The notes under the pieces are model-generated. The model worked only from the letters and a program-made list of their open reading frames with translations. It did not search any database and was not told where the DNA came from. The translations under genes were made by a program, and so were the position numbers. A stretch of 64,000 nt of DNA, taken from NCBI RefSeq assembly GCF_905220415.1, contig NC_059538.1, positions 9,982,001 to 10,046,000 of the forward strand, in the 5' to 3' direction. Below are positions 1 to 12,800 of the stretch, piece after piece. Positions within the stretch are counted from its first letter, which is position 1. Each line of letters begins with the position of its first letter. The stretch comes from Colias croceus (lineage: Eukaryota; Arthropoda; Insecta; Lepidoptera; Pieridae).

Positions 1-443
1 TGGACGGATTTTCCTCATTGTTCTTTTGTGCATTGTGCTTGAAATAATTAAACTGCTAAATGTGATTAACAGCGAAATGTATTTTTGAAAACTTGTAATT
101 ATTTAATATCTACGATAGAACCCTTTGTTAACTATGATACTATGGTCCTGGTATATAGGAGTCCAGCTCTCCAAGACAAGAAAAAATTGTTATATTAAAT
201 ATATTGTTTTGCTATATTAGCGAATTCTTTAACAGTATTCTATAGATAATTATAATTGATATACATACATGAAATATTACAAGTTTCTACACAAGATATA
301 CTTGGTAATGTTCTACAAATATTTTTTTCATAAATTACTAGACTCTCCTTTGTGTAAGATGATATACCTACAGCATTTTTTCCCAAATACCCGTCTTTTG
401 GGCATTCAATCGTAAAGCGTAATTTCGAATTTTCCTCATATAG

Positions 444-3400
444 ACAATGTGGAGCGTTCGACAACGGGCCCACAGAGCGGCAAGTCCGTCGCACCAACGC
501 GAGGAGCTCCCCCGACTTGTCTCCCGCTGTCTCCAGGCATATGACGTGGCGGGTTACAACTGTTTCCAGGTAAAATTAAATTAGATTTAAATATTATTTT
601 TGTTTTTTGTTGTCCACAGATATGTAGAAATTTGTTACGTATTTTTGGTTCTGTAAATGAAATTTCTTTAATTTTCTTAAATTTCATGGCTGACTTTTAA
701 TTTTTACATGATGACATTAAACTTGTTTGTACCTATGTATCTAAAATATTTTTAGATGGTATTGACATCTTTTTGGTCACTATATTTTAGTTATATTTAA
801 TGACTACATTGAGTAGGTATATCCTATCCATCCATATAAACAATCAAGGATATATTAATCCTACTATTGTTATGAGCAGTGGTGGCTCAGTGGTGAGACC
901 TCGGACTTCGAATCGATAAGTCCGAGGTTCGAGACCAGGCGAGCGCGCAGGAAATAAATTGATTTTTCAATTTATCTGCGCATGTTGTAACATCACCACT
1001 GCTCGAACGGTGAAGGAAAACATCGTGAGGAAACCGACATGTCGAAGAATTAAAAAGTTCGACGACATGTGTCATCCGCCAACACGCACTTGGCCAGCGT
1101 GGTGGATTATGGCCTGTACCCTCATAGGAGGCCCGTGTCCCAGCAGTGGGAACGTATAATATGGGCTGATGATGATGATGATGATGATGATATAATGTCG
1201 TCTTAATAAAGATGAAATATTAGAACAGATTAATTTCTCGAGCACCCGATTAACAGTCGTGTTGAAATTATTGTTCTTACAATGCGTGTGTAAATGATTA
1301 CTCACTTTAATTAAATTTAATGTAAAATTATCTTACCTACCTTTCACGAAAATATTCGGATGTGCCGCAAAATGATGGCATCCTTAGGGACATTTTCAAA
1401 GGGACATGAGAATAATTATTGCTAGATATTTTATTCATAAGGTACTCCAATTTTACTTTAATAATTCCGGTAATATATCTCTTTAAATTCTTATCGTGGT
1501 TTGTGTAAACTGAAAATTAATTCCAGGTCCTTTTAATTTCATTATAATTATTTTGCGGTTAACATCAGCATTTTGCGGTGTGCATGTCATGTTGACTTTA
1601 CTTCCACATGTGGTTAAATGTGTGGGCTCTCATAAGTGTCGAGACCAATACCACAGCCTTTAAATAATGTCAAACAAATTGATGTTGCGTACTTTACATA
1701 AATTGTCACATAAATACTGCTTTATAAATCATTTAAAACAAATTGACGATGCAATCACACCATAAAGTATCTGGAGTCTAGGTCACAGAAAAAATGCTTC
1801 TTTCCTAGGTCACAAAGAAACAAAATCGGTATGAGTGTGTCCCACCCGCAACTGAGTTACATGAACGGTTGTGGGAACGGCGCGGGTGGTTCTCGTAAGG
1901 GCCGCGACGTAGCCACGCAGACGTCGGCTAGCATTGCCGCTAAAACTAGACGCGCTAAGACTGTAGATAATAGACACAACTTAGAATCATTTCAAAAGTA
2001 TTTACCACGAAATCCCTAGGTCATAGAAAAAAAATGCTTCTTTCCTAGGTCACAAAGAAACAAGATAGGTATGAGTGTATCCCACCCACAACTGAGTTAC
2101 ATGAACGGTTGTGGTAACGGCGCGGGTGGTTCTCGCAAGGGCCGTGACGTAGCAACGCAAACTCCAGCGAGTATAGCCGCTGAAACAAGACGCGCTAAGA
2201 AACCCTTGAAGATTGCTCTACCAGCACCTAATGCATTGACTTTGAGGTACGTAAAATAGTAGATTTTCTAGGTTTTTGTTTGATGAATATATTGCTGAAT
2301 TTACTTAGAAGTAAGAGTTTTTAGGTTTTGTTTATAATAAATACATTGTTATATTTTAGTTTAAGTATTCGAAAGCGTTATAAATGATGCATTAAAGAAT
2401 AGAAAAAATTCGGTCACGAGACGAGGTCGAATCCTCGTCTTTTTGCCTGTCATTTATCAAATGCATTATTGAAGAGCAGATAAGGTAGTTAGACTTTTCA
2501 GGTTTTATTTTTTATACATAAAACAAAACTTTCCAAAATTAACAAGTATAAAATAAATGTTAGAGTTTTGTTTTCAGAGGTAGATGCCTAGACGATGTTT
2601 GGTGTTGTTCTTATTTTAGGCCGGTTTTAATGTATGGATGTAAATAATAATATTGAATAGTTAGGTAGTTAAACAGCATATAATAATTATAATTATCCAT
2701 CATTAATTACTGTTATGCTCAACCAAGCAAGATCAAAGAGTTTCTCATCGCGTTTGTGCTGTGATTAGATCAATTATTTAATCATTGTTTTTGGAACTAA
2801 ACATAAATTATTTATTACAACAAAATAGTAACTAATTTAGTTTAAAACAAGAAAAACACATTTAATTTAAAGTTAAATAAAATATCAAAATCATATTTAA
2901 TACTTCTCAGCAGTTCAACTATTGTGGTATTGTTTGAAACTGAAGTGCACATTCACTAGAAAAGTTTGAAAATTAATAATGCACGGTTCAGCACAATGTT
3001 CGTTTTGTGGAAGCACAATGTCCTTTTAATAAAGAGTCATTTTAGACAGTTTGGACATTATAGTTGTATCATATTTGGACGGAAATTTTTAACGAGCTAT
3101 CTCTTAATATATATAAATCTCGTGTCACAATGTTTGTCCTCAATGGACTCCTAAACCACTTAAACGATTATAATAAAATTCGCACACCATGTGTAATTCG
3201 ATCCAACTTGAGAGATAGGATAGGTTTTATCCCGGAAATCCCTCGGGAACGGGAACTATGCGGGTTTTTCTTTGAAAACGCGGGCGAAGCCGCGGGCGGA
3301 AAGCTAGTATATAATATGTTTAGGAATTTTAGGGGTGAAAACATTTTTCATTTACTTTTCTGTAAATATGCTTATATAATAAAATCACTGCTCGTTTAAG

Positions 3401-6400
3401 TATGTGTTCATATAAAAATATTGAAATACAATTTCACTCACATGTATCTACATATTTGTAAAAAATAAACGTTTTTTAAGTACTATTTTAGTTAAATATA
3501 AGCATAATATGATTAAAATAACACCATTGAAAGGGCTTACTTTCAAAAATACGTTCATAGGTTTATTATACAACGTCCAAATAGATTTTGTAAAAGTGAA
3601 AATGATATAACGCGGTCTAAACTAGTTTAAGCTCGCCATAGCTTCGCGGCTATCATTTTCGTGTCAAACTGAATAATAAATCTATCTTGCATACAGAATA
3701 TCAAAAACTTTCGTGGAATATTCCTCTTATATAACATTTTAAAAAGGGCTTCTAAAGCATACATCGTACCCAGTACCACAATATACAGATACAACCAGTA
3801 GGGAAACTTCACACAACACGTTCGAAATGGCTCAAGCAAGTTAACGAGAATCGTAAGGGCACGTAAGGGTATTCTTACATCTGTCATTTGTCAACGATTG
3901 TGATAATACCTTTACGATTCTCGTTGAAGTTGACCTACTGGATGTATCTGTATATTGTGACCAAAGCGACTATTCAGGGAGATATTCGCCAAACATTTAC
4001 ACTAAAGACAAAGTTATGCGGGACAAAACATTTCAACTAGTGTCAGTGTTGGCAAGTTATTGTTTTGGGACTGCCGCGTAACGTTTGAAACGGTGAGATG
4101 TGGGAATTAGTCGTCAGGTAACTGGGGAATTATCTTTTGGGATGTTAAAGTTGTTCACAGTTAGAATAACGTTTTAGCATATCCGTTTTAGAGATACGTA
4201 TGATAAAAACTTTTAACGATTAGAAGTTTTTGAGCGCTTTGCCTTTGGCATCTAGGTACTCGAATCTATATATATAAAACTCAAAGGTGACTGATATAGT
4301 GATCTATCAACGCACAGCCCAAACCACTGGACGTATCGGGCTGAAATTTGGCATGCAGGTAGATGTCATAACATAGGCGTCCCCTAAGAAAGGATTTCCC
4401 GAAATTCTTGCGGGAACGGGGAAAAACGGGGATGCACGAACAAAGTCGTGGGCGGTAGCTAGTTCTTTATAAAGTTAGAAATAATTTGTGCGAAAATTTC
4501 ATGAAAATATTCTCAAACGCTCTGTAAAAACGAGCTTCTATTTTATGTGTTTGTTCTAGTTTCACGAAAACTGAAGTATTTGTTGTGATTATTAAATTCA
4601 CAGATTTGTTTTTGTATTTCGATAAAGTTAACTACTTTATAAGTACTTATACCATTAATGTATTATTAAATTGTTTAACATATATTTTAGTTTTATAATA
4701 GAATAGTCTGATGATATGATAAGATAATCCATTGATTTGATGTATTTATTTAAATTATAGTCTTTGACACGAGTAAATATCGAAAATGTACGTAAAGTAA
4801 TATATTATAAATCAACACTAACGTCTAAATAATTATGTCATAGGAATTGTTAAGTATGATTTATCGTTGCCTTGATGTCTTAACAAGACTTATTTACTAA
4901 TGTGCTCAGCTAATGCGATTATTTTTTCTGTATCTTAAATTTTAATTTTATATAAAAATTAAACAAATTTTTTAAATATTTACTGATTATATACGAAATA
5001 TCATCTTATTCCGAACAACTTAAAATTAACTGAGCCAAAAAAGGGCATTAAAGTAGTAGTGAAGGATTTTTGAAAGTAAAACGAGAATATAATAGCACAA
5101 TTTTACTAAGACTGCAGACACCGCCTTAATTATAAGCAAACCATGCAGGAAATGATTATACAGGGTTAGTTTTCAACGACCAGCCAAAATTTAAAATTAA
5201 GATCTAGATATTAAACCAAAGGTACATTTGAAATATTATTGTCGAATAAAAAAAAAATAAAATAATAGCAGTCATTTGAAAATGTCTTAAAATTTTCTAA
5301 ATCGTAAACACGCGATAATCAATGCACTTGTGTGCGTGCGCGCATCGCCAAATTTATATGTGTGCTAACTTCTACCTATCTAGGTTGTTGAACTGAATTG
5401 TGCTTTTGTAATGTCCACACGTTCGCTTTTTAGTTGCGGACAGGAATGAAATCTAATTAAAAAAAAAGTTTTTTTTCATTAGATCGAAAATTTTATCGAT
5501 TCTGAAACATTTCTGAAAATTTGGCCGGTCATTGAAAACTAACCCTGTATTTAAGACTAGCTTCCGCCCATGACTTTGTACGTGCATAACCGTTTTTCCC
5601 CATTCCCGCAAGAATTTCGGGAAATCCTTTCTTAGCGGATGCCTACGCCCTAACATCTACCTGTATGCCTCAGCCCGATACGTCCAGTGGTTTGGGCTGT
5701 GCGTTGATAGATCACTATATCAGTCACCTTTGAGTTTTATATATTACCTATGTATATAGATTTTCTAGTTTTACTTTCTTCATAATACTTTTATAAAGAT
5801 TCAAATGTCGTCAAATAACTCGATCACTTTTTTTACATTCACTTATATTAAAATTCGTTTTATAAAATAAATGCGTAAATCCAAATACAATTTTAGATTT
5901 GTTTTGTTGTTTGACGATTTATTTCAATTAAGGTATTGTATGATAAGTAACTTAATCTTTTAATTGTCTTTAAATGCCATGGCTTCTTAAAAAAACATTT
6001 CTAACACAAACAGGTTCCTAACAAACCGCAAAAAAGGAAGATCCCTCTCAGCGAACGCAGTTGCAAATGAACAGAAGGCAACCAAGGTGCTCGGGCTTGT
6101 CTTCTTTACGTTTGTACTGTGCTGGGCGCCGTTCTTCTTGTTAAACATTTTGTTCGCGGCTTGCCCAGCTTGTATTGTACCAGGTAAGATAATTGTGCTG
6201 TTGTATTGGTTTATAACCTTTTGATGAAATTTTTAGTGACGAAATAAACTAATTAAGTAAATAGTATTTGTCTGCTCATGCCGATATGTATTTTTAAGAA
6301 ATGGCTAGTTGAAAGAAAAAGAATTGGTTAGTTGTGGCAAATGTTGAAATTTTGAGTAGGTATATGCATTTTGTATTATTAGATACCTACTTCCTTTTTA

Positions 6401-7229
6401 TTTTTGTTTTGAAAAAATAAACGAGGGTTATTTATTAAAATTGTTATTATGGCGTAGGTAAAACTAAAAAGTGTGAGTAATTATTGTCATGTAAATTATG
6501 TTCAAGCTTAATTATATTTTTCTTTTAAAATTTCAAAAAGTTAATTAATATATTTTGTTTCACAGAACACGTAGTGGACATTTGCCTATGGCTGGGCTAT
6601 GTGTCGTCTACGATAAACCCCATCATATACACTGTGTTCAACAGAACTTTCAGGGCGGCATTTTTACGGCTACTCAAATGCCATTGCAGCAGGTAAGAAA
6701 ATATACTATTTACTTTATTAAATATTTTGATTAGTTCTATAATTTGATTATTATTTTAAAATGCAATAGTTGAATAGTTAAAATCATATTTGAAATCAAA
6801 AACTGCTACGTATCGATTTAAGCCGTCTTTGTTAAAAGCATTATAAGCTTTCTATCTGATATTTTTGTCTTTTTACTCTTTCTAAAATGTTCTTTTATAT
6901 ACCTAATATTCTTAATAACTAGTAGATATAAATATAAAACTCTAGACATAGTTTTATATTAATCACATGATTTATATGATGATAATACTTTCAAAGTGAA
7001 CAATAATCTAATAAATAAATGACGTGTTCATATCTCTTAATCTTTTAAAGATTCTAGAAAATTCTAGGTTCTTTTCCAACAAATATACGATGCTCATTTG
7101 TTCTTTATTAAATTTTTTATGTTTAATGGCGTCGCTGACGCACAAGATCGTGAACTGAAGAATAATTTATTTAATGACTATCCGTTTCTAATGAAAAAAT
7201 TTCTTTGCAGACGGGAAAGTCAAGGTTAA
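444..7229 (+). CDS. 5-HT2B: 5-HT2B-like serotonin receptor, 3' exons (partial)
   Basis: C-terminal part of a biogenic-amine GPCR of the plasma membrane. Inferred exons are 444-569, 2049-2246, 6014-6183, 6566-6692 and 7211-7229; phases agree at every junction (2,2,1,2) and the frame ends in TAA. The first two encode a long third intracellular loop. The third carries the basic end of that loop and TM6 with the class A motif CWAPFF. The fourth carries TM7 with NPIIY and the start of the C-tail (FRAAFLRLLKC). The last adds a six-residue end. The TM6-TM7 loop with CPACIVP and the run GYVSSTINPIIY fit insect 5-HT2B; another 5-HT2-type amine receptor is the alternative. TM1-TM5 lie upstream of the window. 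The 444 exon was chosen because only one of its two open frames gives the phase the next exon needs. Bases 1-443 read as intron. Confidence 0.8.
874..1192 (+). mobile_element. tRNA-derived SINE with (GAT)n tail
   Basis: The head has A-box-like tggctcagtggt and B-box-like ggttcgagacc. The body contains tttatctgcgcatgttgtaa and cgacatgtcgaag, and the 3' end is a short GAT repeat after tatgggct. A near-identical copy lies at 61200-61507 and a worn one at 38990-39232. It resembles lepidopteran HaSE-type SINEs, but the family name is not verified. It sits in a 5-HT2B intron. Confidence 0.85.
1778..2199 (+). repeat. Tandem 240-bp duplication containing the 5-HT2B loop exon
   Basis: Two direct copies lie at about 1778-1959 and 2016-2199. 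Both include about 30 bases of upstream intron (ctaggtca.agaaaa, then the acceptor) and the first 151 exon bases. The second copy alone keeps the rest of the exon and a good donor (gtacgt at 2247). Confidence 0.8.
1809..2019 (+). other. Duplicated loop exon of the 5-HT2B-like gene (extra copy)
   Basis: This is a second copy of the first 151 bases of the exon at 2049-2246, exactly 240 bases upstream, with the same acceptor context (cttctttcctag). Over 50 shared codons I count 14 synonymous codon differences and 2 amino-acid differences (Ser/Pro and Lys/Glu). After 1959 the similarity stops. The frame then runs through 20 unrelated residues to TAG at 2017-2019. I see no donor in the phase needed to join 2049 or 6014; the nearest GT (after GACT at about 1962) would shift frame. 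It may be an alternative last exon, a regulated poison exon, or a partial duplicate that was coding until recently. Confidence 0.65.
3100..3308 (+). mobile_element. Helitron-like short element (CTAGT end)
   Basis: Begins TC and ends gcgggcgaagccgcgggcgg followed by aaagctagt. The GC block folds as a stem with a GAA loop about ten bases before CTAG, as in Helitron 3' ends. The interior has the shared phrase cgggaacgggaactatgcggg. Family 1 in this window; other members are at 9598-9768, 22444-22688, 23009-23225 and 35544-35757. Confidence 0.65.
3776..3959. mobile_element. Fold-back inverted repeat, MITE-like
   Basis: The left arm from acaatatacagatac through acgagaatcgtaa (3778-3860) is mirrored by the right arm ttacgattctcgt through gtatctgtatattgt (3911-3957). 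The arms differ by an insertion of about 25 bases. No transposase and no clear target duplication are visible. Confidence 0.6.
4265..4463 (+). mobile_element. Helitron-like element, family 2
   Basis: Starts TCTATATATATAAAACTC and ends gtgggcggtagctagt, with cgcacagcccaaaccactgg inside. A second copy lies inverted at 5556-5760, so the two could pair over about 200 bases. Confidence 0.6.
5161..5547. mobile_element. MITE with 30-bp TIRs and TA target duplication
   Basis: The left end cagggttagttttcaacgac is matched in inverse by gtcattgaaaactaaccctg at the right end; the TIR extends about 30 bases with a few mismatches. TA flanks both sides. This fits a non-autonomous Tc1/mariner-like element. 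No coding sequence is seen inside. Confidence 0.7.
5556..5760 (-). mobile_element. Helitron-like element, family 2, inverted
   Basis: Reverse-oriented copy of the element at 4265-4463. It begins actagcttccgcccatgac, the complement of the CTAGT end, and ends in the complement of the TC start. Confidence 0.6.
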
Positions 7230-8310
7230 TTTGAAATTATCCACTTTTCCATATAATCATTCTGAATTACCACTTGCGGTTAAAAATTTGACAGTAATTA
7301 ATCATGAATTAAGTATAAAAAAAAATTAATAGTTTCTGAAAAATTTAGAAGTTACATCTAATATATTTTATTGCCTAGTATAAAGCCGTTATTTATTTAT
7401 CTTACGCAATTACTTGTTACACAGCAAATATATCACGAAACAGACTCGATTTCACTTTAAAAGTGCAAATTATAAAACAAAAGCAAATAAACGTGCAATT
7501 AACGTCAGCATTTATTACAATTCCCTTAATTAATTGTGTAATTTGAACGCCTTGTCGCGTTAATTTCATCCTTAGTGAAATTAAATGAAAAAATTTTAAA
7601 TGATCCTTGAAAACAGAAAACTGAGATATTTTGAAGAAAATTTAATGAAGCATTTATAGTAACGAAACAACATTTTATTGAAGTAAAACTTCTTTATCGA
7701 GGTTGGAAAAAAAAAATTAGTGTAACATTTTTTCGTTACGCGTGACATTTTTCAGTTACGCGCCGTGTGATTCGATGTATTTATATAAAGTTGCATATAG
7801 TAAATTATTTTTTGAAAAATAAGGTCATAAAGAAGTTTCACTTCTTACGTGTGTACACTAGTACCTACACGCACACATTTAAATTATATTTGAAAAACTT
7901 TTTTATTAGATATATCATAATATATTTTGTAGTTAACTTCCAAAAGTTAAAAATAGTAAGTTCACTAGCCTTCTAAAATTATCTTTGTTTATAACTGTCA
8001 TTGTCGTTCCAAATGAGTATCCAGACCAAAATAGTCTCTCTCGAAACAATGTAGCTTGATCGGGCTATGAAATAGTTCAACTAATTAAAAACTTACTCCC
8101 GGGGTTAAGACATTGTCTACAAGTTGAAGCTCTTTTATGTGCATTTGGATTGCATCTGTACGGACATTTTAACTGACTGTTGTTGATCGTATGTAATGTG
8201 CATTTTATGTGTGATTTTTTTAAAGCAGGATTTGTCTCATTTGAATTTTATGGTGGCTATCTATAGTAAAAAATGCTTGTGTCAAAACGTCAAAACAATT
8301 GACTTTTTTT
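7230..8310. other. Downstream flank of the 5-HT2B-like gene
   Basis: AT-rich, no coding signal. A possible poly(A) signal AATAAA is at 7486-7491. At about 7730-7770 there is a short repeat motif (cgttacgcg twice) that recurs near 15670. The motif gaagtttcacttct at 7832-7845 belongs to the repeat seen in full at 30168-30320. Confidence 0.4.
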
Positions 8311-8886
8311 AACCGACTTCAAAAAAAAGGAGGAGGTTATCAATTCGACTGTATATTTTTTTTGTATATTTGTTACGCGATTAAACCGATTTGAATAATT
8401 ATTTTTTTATTTGGTAGGTCATACGTCAGAGGTGGTCCCATTGTCACCAGGTCAGGATCTGATGATGGGATCCTGGGGAAATCGAGGGAATCCCTCAAAT
8501 TTTGTAGGCATATACACTTTTTATCAGAAATTATCGTAATATATGTATATTTTTGCATCTAATGGTCACCATCTGATGTTGCTGAGCTGATGATGAATGG
8601 TAGGGGTATGGGATCTCTGTAACAAGTAGATAACTGCGTTAAAAACAACCGACTTCAAACTTGCACTTGCAACATTTACAAATACAGACAAAAATGCTCA
8701 TAAAATAAAAACTACTGGGCCTATCCGAATAAAATTTTTATGGGACCAATTCGACACCATCCCGCATCGAACAAAAAAAGAATCACGTAAATCGGTTCAG
8801 AAACCTCGGAGTAATCGGTGTACATACATAAAAAAAAAACATACCGGCCGAATTGATAACCTCCTCCTTTTTTTTGAAGTCGGTTA
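8311..8886. repeat. Repeat flanked by 36-bp inverted ends
   Basis: The left end reads aaccgacttc, an A run, then ggaggaggttatcaattcg. The right end is its inverse (cgaattgataacctcctcc, a T run, gaagtcggtt). The two halves differ inside, so this may be two copies of one common lepidopteran repeat in opposite orientation rather than one TIR element. Partial copies of the left end occur at 30640-30800 and 36970-37145. Class unknown. Confidence 0.6.
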
Positions 8887-9597
8887 ACAAAATTGTGTAA
8901 TACCATCGAATTTGAATGTGATTCTACTTTTTAGTTTAAATTTGTACATAATATAGGTATAGTCTTGAAGTCGGTTTTTGTTTTTTTTTTCAAAAAATTT
9001 ACTTCATATTATTAGTTACTACTGTTTTTTCTTTAATTTTGATAATCTTATGGACATAATATATTAGTCAAATATCTCCAATTCCACTCACTGCTATGTA
9101 TTTCAAAATACGTTGAAATATTTCAGGATCAACATAGACTTATTCTGGATATTCTTTAATATCATAATTACCTTATGATTATTATTTCCATAAGAGACAT
9201 CTTTCCGTGAAATAACAGTATTTTAATCAATACTCTTCCAAATTTTTTATTTAAAAATAATTTTCTATCTAAAATTTGATATATGTACTTAGTTTTTATT
9301 TGAGTACAATGATCTATGTCAATATTTTAAGGGAAAGTGGGTTAATAGAAGACGTGATCACATGGTTAACGTGATCTTGTGGATTTAGGTCCTCAAATAC
9401 TCGATCCCATCAATTTTTCACACATCTTATCGTTGCCGGGATTCGGGAAACCACATTTATATCATTGTCGATTCAGATTTCTCAGGGATTCAAGTTTTAT
9501 AGATGTCTGTGACCTCGCTATTTGTTTGCATTTGTTCAGTTTCCTTACCCGTGTTGATTTAATTAAAATTTCGACTTATTTATAGTTTATATAATTA

Positions 9598-9768
9598 ACT
9601 AGATTTCCGCCCGCGTCTTCGCCCGCGTTTGCAAAGGAAAACCCGCATAGTTCCCGTTCCCGTGGTATTTCCGGGATAAAAACTATCCTATGTGTTAATC
9701 CAAGTTACCCTCTATATGTGTGCTAAATTTCATTGTAATCGCTTCAGTAGTTTTTATTAGTATTGGAT
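9598..9768 (-). mobile_element. Helitron-like element, family 1, 5'-incomplete
   Basis: Starts actagatttccgcccgcg and continues with the inverse of the family 1 body (cccgcatagttcccgttccc). The far TC end is worn away. Confidence 0.6.
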
Positions 9769-12099
9769 TTAAAGGAATAATTTTCAGACCCCAATCACAG
9801 ACTTGATTTGTTGTATTATGTAAGATAATCAATTGTAATTTGATCAGTGAATCCGTAAAATAATAATTGAAAAGGCATTACAAATAACCAATTTGCCAAT
9901 GAATATGCCAATTCCAACACTTAAAAGTATAATTAAGAGATCCATACTAAATGGACGGAAGCCTGGCAATGCTCCAAAAGCAAACAGATTGAAAATTGTT
10001 TAAAGCTCTGGTGTTATTGTTTAGTCGACATTAATTAACGTCGAGTATCATTTGTGAATCCAGTTAGATAAAATCTTTGAGTGGTTTGCTCCATTCCGTT
10101 ATTTACTACGGATTGGTTTAATTGAGGAAATGAGACTTCAAAATTGTTTATTTTTCCGTCTAACGATCGCATGTTTGCAGACTGAGAAAATTTGTAAATA
10201 TGCTTTTTATATTAACTGTGAGCTTTAGAATATGGAAAGAAAAACATTTTATATACACCTAATTATAATTTCTCAAAAGGGCTTAAAATCGTTTCTAAGC
10301 GTCGGTGAATTATAATGCTATCTTGCATCATAGATTGATTTAGTCATAGCTCTTCTTATTTACAGAGAGTAATTCCAAAACCAAAACTTTAGTACTTAAA
10401 ATTTAATACTTTTTTTTCTTTGCCAACATTAAACATTGAGACCATTTCCAACTATCATTTCCTATATAGGTACTGCTCTCATCAAATTAAAGTCAATCTA
10501 CACAAGCGCCATTAGCACTTTTACATCTAACTAATTACTTCGATTCTATCGATAAAACAAATGCAGTCTCAGCACGTTTTGTAGCAAGTAATGTAAATCG
10601 AGTCAATTGGATAGTACTTGTAACACTGTCTGGATTAATTAACTTTTGAGGGTCTTGAGTTGTAGCTTTCTCTGGCTATGAGATAAGATATTGTTTGCTT
10701 TTTAGAATATTATGAATTTTTATTATATTGTATGTCAAGTGCTCGAGAAATAATAAAAATAATTGAAGTTATTGTGACTTGAACTTATATTCAGATAAAA
10801 GTTTATTGTAAGTATTCGATAAACTTCTATCTGTATACATGAAGATACGCAGCGTTTAATCTTCTATTATTTATATAAAGATAAAACTAACAACATTGCA
10901 CATAAAAATCAAGCATAAAAAATTTACGACAACCTAAAAAACAAAACAACATTTAAAATCTTAATGAGTAGATGCACGACTAGGAATTTATTACGCAGCT
11001 TATTACTTTTTCTATATTTAAAAACCAAACCTTTCAAGATGTAAGGTTTTAGGTTTGAGGTTCCGAACAACTCTGTCGTCAGTATCGACAAGTTTTAACT
11101 ATTGTAACTAAAACTATTTCAACTTGTAGACGAATTTGAGCTGACTGAATAGTAGATACAAATTAATTCTTGAGATGCAACCCAACAATTCGATATTGCT
11201 TTAGAGACAATGCACTTCAAAAGTATTTTTGATGGCACATTCTCTTAATTGTGAAAGAAATACGGAAATCCAAGAAAATTTGCATATAGGTAGGTACTTA
11301 AATTCAGTACAAATTTGATAAAATTTGTTGAAAAAAGCAAACCTATATTATGATTTCCTCTCCATTTGACAAATCAAATTGACAATTAATGACCGTGGTA
11401 TACGCGAAAATGTAGCAAGACACACATATTACTTGCAAGTTTCATGTACATCCTGCTAACCTTCCATACATTGTATTGTCAGCGATCATACAATCACACA
11501 TCAAAGTTTGAATTACTACCAACAATGTTCTCAAAACTAATTCAAACTTGCAAGTGTAAACAATACAAACATCCGTGTCACAATGTTACGAATATAGAAG
11601 TCATAACTCATTATAACCTGTAAATCTTTAACTAGCTGAGAATGACATTCAAAATTTTCCAGACAACTGTGAAAGTCATTCTTTTTTTATCTTTTCCTTT
11701 TTTATGTTACTAATAAATCTTATGTGAGTTGCTGCATTTAACATTTTTAAATATCTACGATGTCTGCTCATGATCTCGCTCTAAGTGTTTGAAACCGTGG
11801 GATAAATTTTAAAACGAAATCATATAAATTTTTTAGAACTGTAAACATTCTTTGTTCTTTAAATCTTTCCCTTGTTATTGACTTTTTGCTGATATCCGTT
11901 GGCGCACTTCTACATAATTAATATATAGTTAAAGATAAAGTATAAATCCCTCTCTTTAATACCCGAAGGTTAGCGTCGATGTTATATCATCATCAGTCAT
12001 CGCCAGTTTTACTTCTTCAGGATATATAAGCTAGATAGCCCAAAATTTGTTAAATCTCTTCAATACCTACATTATAAACTTTGAGCACGATCCAAACAG
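9769..12099. other. Intergenic, no feature recognised
   Basis: AT-rich, many stops in all frames, no repeat or gene that I can identify. Confidence 0.5.
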
Positions 12100-12800
12100 C
12101 CCCTCCCATCCTAGACGTGGTCATTGCGCTTGATTCAGGTCTATGGGCTGTCTATTGAACCACCGTTAGGTTAGGTTAGATATAGGCAGTTTCACTACTT
12201 CGCGATGTGTTTAGCTTCTCTTGCAGTAAGAAATCCGTCAATCATCTAAAATATCTACCTTTATACCGACTTTCGACCGAAATCTAAACAGGATACCACG
12301 GAGACTGTAATGATTGGACCTCGTTAGGGGAATATAACCTTAGATATGGATCTTTTAGCGTTATGATAGGTAGTTTCACTACTTCGGAATGTGTGAAACT
12401 TTGAATTAAAAAACAAAACCTACTTTTTCCCAACTTTCGAGCACGATCTAAACAAGTCCCCCCGTTTTAGGACCGTTGGGGGACTATAGTGTTAGATATT
12501 GATTGTTTAGTGCTGGATTATAGGCAATTTAACTACTTAGGGATGTGTTTAGCTAAACAGTCGCTCCCGTTCTAGACGTGGGCGTTGCACCCGCTACAGG
12601 TCGGCGGGCTCCACCCGCGGCGCGTCGCAGCTGTGCGCTCGCTCCGCGCTCCCGCTCGCGATATCCCTCCGCCCCTCCGCTATGCCCACCGCCCCTGCGC
12701 AAGAGACGGAGACTGTCATGATTGACCCACCGTTAGGGGACTATAGTGTTAGATATTAATCGTTTAGTGGTCATAGGCAGTTTCACAACTTTTGTCAATA
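12100..12800. repeat. Degenerate tandem array, about four units, with GC-rich insert
   Basis: Four worn units carry the phrases accgttaggggactatag, gtgttagatatt, cgtttagtg and ataggcagtttcac(t)acttcg..atgtgttta, at about 12100-12235, 12285-12400, 12430-12555 and 12705-12795. Between the last two is a GC-rich stretch (12590-12705) unlike its surroundings. No ORF, origin unknown. Confidence 0.55.

Noticed and set aside
3627..3887. 86-codon reverse frame
   Set aside because: Overlaps the left arm of a fold-back repeat; no known domain.
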